Positions 1-8,603 of a stretch of DNA of 64,000 nucleotides are shown in pieces. Every line of letters begins with the position of its first letter. The stretch's first letter is position 1. Position numbers and translations under genes: made by a program. A model generated the notes under the pieces. That model was not told the origin of the DNA, did no database searches, and was given only the letters and a program-made list of their open reading frames with translations. The stretch comes from Agapanthus africanus (taxonomy: Eukaryota; Streptophyta; Magnoliopsida; Asparagales; Amaryllidaceae), in NCBI GenBank assembly GCA_030015575.1, contig JASDDO010000026.1, positions 193,527,739-193,591,738 on the forward strand. The letters are read 5' to 3'.

Positions 1-93
1 GTTAGAAACATGGAACTAACTATTTCATGTTCATTAGCAACGTCAAGAGGAAGTGCAAAAGTTTGGTATTGGCTATTGTTTCTACGCAAATAT
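1..93 (-). pseudogene. Element H ORF, left fragment
   Basis: This is the sequence left of the Copia-1 5' LTR. Read on the minus strand it continues, in frame and without stops, the reading frame that ends at the other side of Copia-1 (20996-21376); the 5-bp target duplication AATAT (89-93 and 20996-21000) is counted once. It is therefore a distal piece of the element H protein, cut by the Copia-1 insertion. No known domain is recognisable. The rest of the ORF lies beyond the left edge of the window. Confidence 0.55.
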
Positions 94-2188
94 TGTTAGT
101 TGTATGTATGCCATAGAGGCCAGTATTGTACAGATTATGTATATTATATTGGATGCTTGGACATATATAGAGATGAATTTCTTGCTCGATATGATAGTAT
201 GCTATCTGGTTGCTCTTTATCTTAACATGTATACTAGTCTCTTTATGCTGTCTTATGGTTACAGGTTGGTAAAGCCCTTAGGATGTGTACTTGACTACCT
301 GGACTATGATACGGATCATACTAGTGGGGACATGGTAGTCCATAAGTACATCCTTCAAGGTCCCTAGTCGGAGGTGTATTGAGATGGTTGATATACTAGT
401 GTAGACTAGCGTATACGCTTCTCGACCCATGAGATGGGCGATGGATGATCCCATATCCATTGGTGTTTGAAATCAGAGATGGTATACGGGTGCTCAGTGG
501 AGACTGGGTACACTGGACGGACTCGTCGAAAACTCCCAGATGGTATTATACCTCACGTCAGATGGCAGTTCTCAGGTGACACTTGTGTAGGTTAGTCTGG
601 AGACCCGAGATCGTCATAGAGTCTTGTGTGATGCCCACTGTGCTTTGATTTCCACCTTACCACGTCCATGAGGGCGTGCAAAACGGTGGTTTTTGGGTAC
701 AGTCCGGAGTCACATGGAGGCATTGAGCGATAGGAGGGGTTTCTTCTCTTCCGGTAGTGGGGGTTGATTTGCGCTGTGCTTGATTAGCCGTAACAGGGAA
801 GTCCCTGGCCAGGGCTGATTCAGAGATTTGCTGGTAAATGTTACCAGTAGTTTCTCAACCCGTTATGAGCCTCACATCGGCACGACTTATCGGTTATTGG
901 GGTCTGACGTTTACCATCCCTAGACTTGATATGCGACATATCAGACGAGGAGACCGGACTGTATGGGAAGTGTTGCCAGATGGCTCGACGGGAGTTGTAG
1001 CAGGTTCGCTTGTTCTCTTCTGATCGCTCAATACCCGGGTGGCCGTTACGTTTAGCTGACCGCTTGCGGCTTGGGGGTGATTGATATGATCAACATCCAC
1101 TGCCGGCATATTGACGAGTCTTAGAGTCCCACAATGGAGTTTCCTAGTCCAGACAAAACGTTGTGGTGCGCGTATGTGACATTCGCATAGACCCGATTAA
1201 AATGCGCGTATAGGATACCGTATATTGATCGGGCGGCTTGCTTTTGGTAGGGTCATATATGATATGACCGGATTGATAAATTAAGTGTTGATTTATTAAT
1301 TAACCATTAGTTTCTCACTTGAAATCCTTTCTTGAGTTTGATGGATGTATGCATGCATGTATGCCTTCTTTTTTATTCATGCACATATGGATGTACACAT
1401 ACACATACATACATACATACATCATGGTTGCTTATACATTGAGAATGGTGGCAATATAAGAATCACACCATGGTTATTATATGGATTTTTATTGCTTTTG
1501 AATTAAAACAAAAAGGAAAAGAAAAAGGGTTAAATGATAGAATGTTTCTACACTCTTCTTTACCTTACCATGCTCACCTACCTTTTAACCCTTGGTTTAT
1601 TTTCCTTTTGTGCTTTTAACTCCATTACAATAATATCTATATAATTAACCATGGTTTGAAATGAGAGATGGAAAATATATATACTTATATTTTTCATTTT
1701 TCTCAAGATAGTTTTTCTTCTCTTCTTCTAAAAAGCCATCATCTTCATCAACCTTGATCATTTGCTCTCTAGATTTTTGTAGTGAGCAATATACTCATCA
1801 AATTAGGATTTTGAAGTGAGAAAGATAACCACAACACCATTCTACACAAGTCTAGCCCACTTGTTTAGAGTGTTAGCTTCGATTTTCATTCTTGATATTG
1901 CGAAGTTGCTAGCTTGGACAAAGCGGACTCCGGGTGGATCATCGGTGACTTCGAGGAGTTCAAGCGGAGCCTTTTCAAACCCCAAGTAGCCGAGGAGTCT
2001 AACGTAGGGAGCTACAAAGGTTGTACTCTCTAAACCCTAACTTTTCTTTCATATGATGATGTGATAAATTTGAAACCCTAATTTTTCTAGGAACGATTCT
2101 ATGTTCGTTAACTTAGCACCCTAAAGACTCCACTTTTGGTTCATATGATGCTTCCAAACCCTTCATGTGGTGCTAGGCTAACCCAACA
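94..2188 (+). repeat. 5' LTR of Copia-1
   Basis: Direct repeat of 18888-20995, co-linear over its length with scattered substitutions. It begins TGTTAGTTG and ends CCAACA, and the PBS follows directly. It contains a 19-nt palindrome GGTCATATATGATATGACC at 1251-1269 and an ACAT microsatellite near 1400-1422 that has two more units in the 3' LTR. Open frames inside it, such as 53-367, are repeated in the other LTR and have no domain, so I do not call them genes. Confidence 0.95.
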
Positions 2189-2201
2189 TTGGTATCAGAG
2201 C
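2189..2201 (+). other. Primer-binding site, initiator tRNA-Met
   Basis: TTGGTATCAGAGC starts right after the LTR terminal CA. TGGTATCAGAGC is complementary to the 3' end of plant initiator tRNA-Met, the usual minus-strand primer of Copia elements. Confidence 0.9.
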
Positions 2202-3763
2202 TACTAGACATTGGATGTCGACCTATGGGGGTTCTCACTGTGTGACAGTGTGGCGAAACATAGGCTCTTACCCCCAGGGTGTCCCGAGACCGGAAGGTGT
2301 TCCGGCGGGTTGTTGTCCTCGCGAGGGGGCATGCGTAAAAAGCAGCAGCTGAGGGACCCGTTGGTGCCACGGTGACCCTATTGGCTGGGGTGGCTGCCTC
2401 ACCAAATTGGTATCAGAGCCGACCTAGAACATTAGGCGACACTTTAACGAAGTTAAAACTCCGATCGAACCGAAAAATACGGGTTTTTAGTGCTCTCTGG
2501 TTATTTTTTAAAATCTGGTTATTTTCAGAATTAAAAATATGCAAAAAATTCTTCAGGTAAATGTAAGAACTACTGTAAAAAACGAGAGCATGAACAGTTA
2601 AAACGACAGCGGAACCGCGGCAATAGCCTCCTTAGGCCGCGGTTCCGCGGCCATTCTGTTGATTCATGGCCTGGTTTTTCTACAGTAACTCATGTCTCTG
2701 CTTGTTTATTTTTTTGGAGTATTTTTAATCTGAATTTAGTACTGTAATTTCTAGAGATGTTTTTGGACTCGACGATTCGATCGGAATTTTCATTTCGTTT
2801 CTTTTCCGGATAAATTAGAATGTATTGAAGTGTTTGAACGAGTATCATTTGCTCACTTTTCACGGGGTTTAAAATCTTTCGGAAATACGTGCAAGTTTGT
2901 TTGTGGTGGACCCTCTAGAAGACAACAAACCTTAACTCGATTATGTGACCGTCTTGAACTGCCTTTTGAACCTTAGGGTTTGGGGCAGTACGGCGTGCCA
3001 CATGTGAGGCGTTGGCTTGACCCTTCTACGGATGGACCGCTACCACTGTGTCACACTCTGGGTTTTTGAACTCCGCTCAAGTGTTCAGCTTTAGCGAATC
3101 TTGGGTATTTGATCGTTCGTTCGAAAACTTTAATACCGTCTATTTAACTGGAATGTGATGCAATATCTGGAATTCATATAGTTGGACATGAAATACGAAA
3201 TATGTGATATTTCGCATTTACGATGTCTAAAGAGAATGTGGATTCCAAATATTGCAGTTTTACACTTTCTTTTCTGTGACCGTAAGTGTAGTATGTCGAT
3301 ATCGCCGGTTTCGTTGCTATACGTCAACGACAATCGGGGTACGCATACTTACTTACGTTGATGATATGAGATATTATGTGTTGCTGAGATATGATGTGCA
3401 GGACTGTCGCGATTGAATAGCTGGGTTTTTTTTATGTGAGATGAGAGTTTTATATTTTCATTCATGTAAATTCAAATGTAATTTAATAATCTTTTATTTG
3501 GGGCACTTCCGGGTTGAGGTTGATGCCAGTGTTGTATATTATTTACTTTTCCGTATTAGGATGGACCCAAGAAGGGGAGCACGGGTGACCGGGTTCTAGG
3601 GTTCAATGGGAGGCCATCTCGAGGAGTCGAGACCGGGTCTCCTAAACTCCAGAATTGGTAGGGGCGCTTGCCGCTCTCGTAGGGGTCCAGGGTGTGGGCT
3701 TGGCTATTCATCGCGACTGTGGAATCCGTATTTTCTATTGTTGGCTAAATACTAAATACGGAC
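2202..3763 (+). other. Copia-1 leader, part 1 (non-coding)
   Basis: This stretch has no credible ORF. It holds the second PBS and a GC-rich dyad (2609-2620 and the perfect palindrome GGCCGCGGTTCCGCGGCC at 2635-2652). A region around 3480-3660 is recognisably shared with the leaders of Copia-2 (minus strand, about 47850-48050) and Copia-4 (about 62440-62525). A normal Copia gag should follow the PBS, but none is seen. The leader resumes at 14879 after Gypsy-A. Confidence 0.75.
2407..2420 (+). other. Second, internal PBS-like copy
   Basis: TTGGTATCAGAGCC recurs 218 bp after the LTR-adjacent PBS and matches the tRNA one base further than the first copy. Copia-2 and Copia-4 each show a single PBS at the LTR edge. 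The extra copy suggests a local duplication or an insertion between LTR and leader. Confidence 0.6.
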
Positions 3764-5687
3764 TGATTGATCATAAAATTCGAGACTGTGTAAGTAAATC
3801 AACTCAAAGGATCCCTGATAACGGTTTCATTTGATTGAAAAGAATTTCTTGTGTGTGTAAATCGAATAAAGCGAATAATTTTCTATGTATCGGTAATATT
3901 GAATAAGATTCACAATCAAAGAATTATATTTGACCGCAATCAATTACGGTGTCGGTTGTAGATCATAAGCGAGTGCGGATCGTCCACAGGGATTGTGCGA
4001 TTCGTTTCAATGTTCGATTTGTTTGAATTGAAAAGTTAATCGAAAAGAAAAGAAAGCATGATTCAAGATTTATCAATTGTTTCAGGTGTCACTATTCTAT
4101 TCAAGAATTCAAGAAAAGATAAACAATCGAGAATCGGGTTTCGATGATATTTCCAACCAAAATGTCAAGAATCTAAATGAGGCTCGTAGGAATCGATCGG
4201 ATCTATAGATGTGATATAATCTCAAGATATCGTGTTCTTGTCCTTCGAAGAATTGATACTAGATCTATGATGATCGACGAGAGTTAGGGTTTTCTCGTGA
4301 AACCAAGGTTTCAACATTTAACCCTTGTTCTTTCGTTGATATCATTCACATTCTAACCTCTAGCAATTTCAAGAAACGATCGTAACTCCCCAATCTCGAG
4401 CGATATGATTCAAGAAAGCATCGCAACGAATTGGGTTGTCGGTTCTTGAACTTGCTAGAGTTTACAAAACTCGTAGGATTCAAGAATCGATTTAAGATAT
4501 GTTACATCATCATTCTATTGATCGTCTCGACTCCTCGACGAGCGGAGTATTACTCAAAAATCATCACATAGAAAGCATTCAAGAATTGAAAAGATATCAT
4601 GATGCAAGCATTTAAAGAAAACAAGATAAAAGAATATCACCTTTTATTTATATCAACAATTTGATTACAGTCGCTCAAGAACTACAAGAGGAAGAACTAA
4701 ATTGTCGATTTGGCGTCGCTCAGCTCCGTGAGTCGCGGATCGGCTTGGACCACTTGCTCTGTTGAAGATCGGCTCGGCTCATAAAAGGTTGCAAGGCTTC
4801 TTGCTTGATGGGGTACTCGGGATCTTGGCTTTTGATTGGAATTAGGGTTAGGGTTTCACACAAGTCTTCTCACTAGACTTGTAGAAGAAGATGAAGAAAG
4901 AGAGTGAATGGATCTATTGAATGAATAGAATTTCAAGAGATGATCCCTTCAATGCATAATCCCCTTTACAAGTGAGCCTAGGGTCTTATTTATAGATCAC
5001 CCAAACCCTAGGTCTAGGTTTGAAATTACAATTCCCTCCAAAAGTTTGTTGAGGCTTCTAGAAGATAGTTTGTTAGGAGTTTAGCTTAGGTTTTAATCTA
5101 GGATTAATTAAGCTGAGAAAACCCTAGTTTGCTGATCTGGCAGAAGTCTCTGGAGTCTTCTAGAACTTGGAGTACATTTCTGAACTGTAGTCACTGAGAA
5201 ACGAATTTTGATGCAAAAATGAGGTGCTAACTCCTTGGACCCACCGCGGATCCGCGGCGCAAGCAGGCTCCTGCCGCGGATCCGCGGCTCTTTATGGGGC
5301 TTGGGCTTTGGGCTTTCTGGTGTGGTCTTAGGATGATATTTGGGGCTTCATCTGATATGTTGAATTGTATTTGTCCCTTTGGATTGACACCAGAACATAA
5401 ATCATTGAGTTGGCGTAATGTTTGATCAGTACCATGTAAATTTTTGGCCTTTCTTCTGGATTTTCCTGCACATATCTCAAAACAAGTGTTGCGCAATATA
5501 GAGATGATGCGATACCATGAAATGCAGTCAATTTCCTTTATAGTGCCGGTTTTAGAGTCTAACACATGCAATCTGATATTTTGCGACAGTTTTGCTAATA
5601 TGTGAAATATGAATACCGTACACTTCTAAATGAGTGTAAATGATAGAGAAATTGCCAGTTAAAAGATGCAATATTTTCGACTAATCA
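3764..5687 (-). repeat. 3' LTR of Gypsy-A
   Basis: Direct repeat of 12950-14873 with the same length and TG...CA ends. On the minus strand, U3 holds two GC palindromes (CCGCGGATCCGCGG at 5244-5257 and GCCGCGGATCCGCGGC at 5273-5288) about 250 bp upstream of a TATA box. A 114-codon open frame (5227-5571) is present in both LTRs but has no recognisable domain. Confidence 0.95.
4987..4994 (-). promoter_or_regulatory. TATA box, Gypsy-A 3' LTR
   Basis: TATAAATA on the minus strand, inside the LTR and repeated at the same place in the other LTR. This is a probable core promoter of the element; the transcription start would be some 30 bp to its left. Confidence 0.6.
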
Positions 5688-5701
5688 AATTCCCCCAAAC
5701 T
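5688..5701 (-). other. Polypurine tract of Gypsy-A
   Basis: On the minus strand AAGTTTGGGGGAATT runs up to the 3' LTR. Similar G-runs recur inside the 3' UTR near 6230 (AAGTTTGGGGGAAG) and, weaker, near 6118. Confidence 0.8.
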
Positions 5702-5778
5702 TAATTTCGATCGTCTCGAGTGAACTGTTTAATTAAAAAGAGAAGGAGAAAATGAAGAAAGAGAAAAAAACTAACTAG

Positions 5779-5902
5779 CACACTTTCGTAGGCAACACGA
5801 TTGCACTGAGCACGTGCAACAAGCCTTTAAACCTCTTGGTGTCCCTAGTAGGAGGAGTGTTGTCTCCTGAGGGTTTTCAGCGGATTGCACCCACAAAATC
5901 CA
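5779..5902 (-). other. Conserved two-stem 3'-UTR module (Gypsy-A copy)
   Basis: About 124 nt just upstream of the PPT are nearly identical to 56300-56423 in Gypsy-B, although the flanks differ. It contains TTGCAC-N7-GTGCAA (5801-5819) and AGGAG-N9-CTCCT (5850-5868), both able to form hairpins. No ORF is conserved, so a structural or cis-acting role is likely. Confidence 0.7.
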
Positions 5903-6308
5903 ATAATAAAAGGAAGATCATGAATATTACATTTAAAGAAAAGAATTGTAAAAGAAAAGCTTCGAAAATTAGGGTTTTCAACTAAGCTAGCTTTTCGGTT
6001 GTCATGAGCCCTATCTTAATGGTCATGAAAAAATGTTAGAAATCACGTCCTCCCTCAATAAAATTGTTTTGTGCTTATGCAAATGATATGCAAATGATGC
6101 AAAAATAAGCACAAACCTCACCCAAACTTATTTTCAACAGTGTCCTCACTGTTGCCAACTGCTAGATCTACAAAACCTGTAAGTCTGGGAGGAATTATTA
6201 GTGGGGGCAAAATATATAAGTGAAGAACTTCCCCCAAACTTACTCTTTTCACTCACCTTCATTCAAAAGATGATGCAGTGATATATATGAAGGTGAGACG
6301 GAGGAATT
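5903..6308 (-). other. Gypsy-A 3' UTR with covarying hairpin
   Basis: Non-coding sequence between the integrase stop and the two-stem module. It includes an internal PPT-like G-run near 6230 and a perfect hairpin at 6135-6154 (CAACAGTG, loop TCCT, CACTGTTG on the plus strand). That hairpin recurs in Gypsy-B with compensatory changes. Confidence 0.7.
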
Positions 6309-8603
6309 TTAATCCAAATAAAATGGCTCTTGTAAGAACAAGAGCTCCTCCGTGGGGTCAGTGGAAAAATACGGCTTTAGTCTATGTCCATTCACTTTGA
6401 AAAATGTGTCGTTTTTAACATTTTCTACTTCTACTGCCCCGTGCGGGTATATAGACCGCACAACAAAAGGTCCCTTCCACCGAGATCGGAGCTTACCCGC
6501 GTGAAGGTGTAATCGTGAATCGTAAAGAAGGACTTGTTGACCAGGTGAAAATGTTTTCCTCAAAATGTTTTTATCGTGAAAAACCTTAGTCCTATTCTTT
6601 ATGATTACAGCATTATCATAAGCTTCATCATGGAGTTCGCTTAGCTCATTTAGTTGTAGCTTCCGAAAGTTGCAGGCTTCTTTTAGATCAAAGTTTATTT
6701 CCTTTATAGCCCACAATGCTTTATGCTCTATCTCGACGGGTAAATGACATGCCTTCCCAAACACTATCCTATATGGAGACATCCCTAGGTCGGTTTTATA
6801 TGCAGTTCTGAATGCCCAAAGTGCATCCGTCAGTTTAGTCGACCAGTCTTTTCTATTCTTAGCAACAGTCTTCTCCAGGATAAGTTTGATCTGTCTATTT
6901 GAAATTTCAGCCTGCCCACTCGTTTGGGGATGATAGGGTGTAGAAATTCGGTGGTTGATTGAGTATTTCCGCATCAGAGTCTCGAAAGATCTGTTGCAGA
7001 AATGTGTCCCATTATCGCTAATAATAACGCGTGAGTGTCCAAATCGCGAAAAGATATTTTCTTTTAAAAACTTAATGGCAACTTTCTTGTCATTAGTGAG
7101 ATATGGAATGGCTTCTACCCACTTTGAGACATAATCAACCGCCAGCAGTATGTACAAATTCCCAAAGGAGTTGGGAAAAGGACCCATAAAATCAATGCCC
7201 CAAATATCGAATATTTCAACAACCAGAATGGGTTGCTGAGGCATTTCATTCCTCTGGGAGATTCTAACCGTGTACTGAAACTGTGTACAGGTTTTGCAAT
7301 ACTCAAATGCGTCCTTGAATAAGGTCGGCCAATAAAATCCACATTGCAAAACCTTCTCCGCTGTCTTTTTAGGACCGAAGTGACCCCCACAGGCCTGATC
7401 ATGACAAAAAGAAAGAACACTCTTGAACTCTTCTTTCGGGACACATCGGCGAATGATCTGATCAGGACAATACTTAAACAAGTATGGATCATCCCAGTAA
7501 AAGTGTTTTACTTGGGATAGAAAATGGTATTTGTCCTGTTTTGACCAGTCGCTGGGTATAAGTCCCGTGACAAGATAGTTCACAATATCCCTGAACCATG
7601 GTTCATTGGATACGTTCAAGAGTTGTTCATCAGGGAACGAATCATTGATCGGCAGGGTCACAGGGGAAGAAATGATGCGTGAAAGATGGTCGGCTACTAC
7701 GTTTTCACATCCTTTCTTATCTTTGATAACAAGATCAAATTCTTGTAACAGAAGGATCCAACGTATTAGTCGACCTTTTGCATCTTTCTTCGCCAAAATA
7801 TGTTTTAGGGCGGAATGGTCAGTGTACACAACTATAGGAGAGCCAATTAAGTAAGGCCTGAATTTTTCTAATGCAAATACAACCGCTAAAAGTTCTTTCT
7901 CGGTGGTTGTATAATTGATTTGAGCATCATTCAGGGTCTTACTTATATAGTATATCACGTGTAGCATCTTTTCGATGTGCTGTCCTAAGACTGCACCTAC
8001 TGCAAAGTCGGATGCGTCACACATCAGCTCAAAGGGGTAGTCCCAATTTGGCGATGATAGCACGGGGGCTGAAGTGAGTGAGTGTTTAAGTGAGTCGAAA
8101 GCAGTCTCGCAATCCGAGTCAAAGTGGAAGGTCTTATCCTTGGCTAGGAGAAGAGTTAAAGGTCTAGCAATTTTGCTAAAATCCTTAATGAATCTCCAAT
8201 AAAAGCCCGCATGGCCAAGGAAAAATCGAATATCTTTGACACTTTTGGGATGAGGGAGGTTTTGAATGGCATCTATCTTAGCTCTGTCAACCTCAATGCC
8301 TTTATGTGAAATAACATGTCCAAGTACAATTCTTTCTTGGACCATGAAATGGCATTTTTCCCAGTTCAAAGTTAAGTTCTTCTCTTTGCAACGAGTAAGA
8401 ACAGCGTCCAGATTCGATAGGCAATCGGAAAAAGAGTCTCCAAAAATCGAGAAATCGTCCATAAAGATCTCCAGAAAATTCTCTACCATATCAGAGAATA
8501 TCCCCATCATACACCGCTGAAAGGTAGCGGGAGCATTGCATAACCCAAAGGGCATGCGACTGTAAGCAAAGGTACCAAAAGGACAAGTAAAAGTGGTTTT
8601 ATC
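6309..8603 (-). CDS. Gypsy-A pol, distal part: RT-RNase H-integrase
   Basis: This part continues the frame of the upstream gag-pro-RT piece after one in-frame TAA; the first internal Met is at 8555. Numbering from that Met, RT palm residues MDD are at 32-34 (family motif Y/F-x-DD). RNase H follows with D180, E221 and D246. Integrase has an HHCC zinc site (H385, H392, C420, C423) and the catalytic triad D455, D514, E550, with the canonical 35-residue spacing between the last two. A C-terminal segment of the GPF type (KGPFVV) and a plausible natural stop follow. All visible catalytic residues are present, so this half looks functional by sequence. It would copy element RNA into cDNA and insert it, but without readthrough it cannot be made as one polyprotein. 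Resemblance to Athila-lineage pol is clear. Confidence 0.93.
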   Translation of the reverse strand, partial: DKTTFTCPFGTFAYSRMPFGLCNAPATFQRCMMGIFSDMVENFLEIFMDDFSIFGDSFSDCLSNLDAVLTRCKEKNLTLNWEKCHFMVQERIVLGHVISHKGIEVDRAKIDAIQNLPHPKSVKDIRFFLGHAGFYWRFIKDFSKIARPLTLLLAKDKTFHFDSDCETAFDSLKHSLTSAPVLSSPNWDYPFELMCDASDFAVGAVLGQHIEKMLHVIYYISKTLNDAQINYTTTEKELLAVVFALEKFRPYLIGSPIVVYTDHSALKHILAKKDAKGRLIRWILLLQEFDLVIKDKKGCENVVADHLSRIISSPVTLPINDSFPDEQLLNVSNEPWFRDIVNYLVTGLIPSDWSKQDKYHFLSQVKHFYWDDPYLFKYCPDQIIRRCVPKEEFKSVLSFCHDQACGGHFGPKKTAEKVLQCGFYWPTLFKDAFEYCKTCTQFQYTVRISQRNEMPQQPILVVEIFDIWGIDFMGPFPNSFGNLYILLAVDYVSKWVEAIPYLTNDKKVAIKFLKENIFSRFGHSRVIISDNGTHFCNRSFETLMRKYSINHRISTPYHPQTSGQAEISNRQIKLILEKTVAKNRKDWSTKLTDALWAFRTAYKTDLGMSPYRIVFGKACHLPVEIEHKALWAIKEINFDLKEACNFRKLQLNELSELHDEAYDNAVIIKNRTKVFHDKNILRKTFSPGQQVLLYDSRLHLHAGKLRSRWKGPFVVRSIYPHGAVEVENVKNDTFFKVNGHRLKPYFSTDPTEELLFLQEPFYLD

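Noticed and set aside
53-367. 104-codon ORF at the window start
   Set aside because: It crosses the LTR boundary of Copia-1, is repeated in the 3' LTR, and has no domain.
5227-5571. 114-codon ORF in the Gypsy-A LTR
   Set aside because: It is present in both LTRs only because LTRs are copies. It lies in U3 upstream of the TATA box and has no recognisable domain.
5688-6308. Envelope-like gene downstream of Gypsy-A integrase
   Set aside because: Some Athila elements carry one, but here only about 620 bp of non-coding sequence separates integrase from the LTR.
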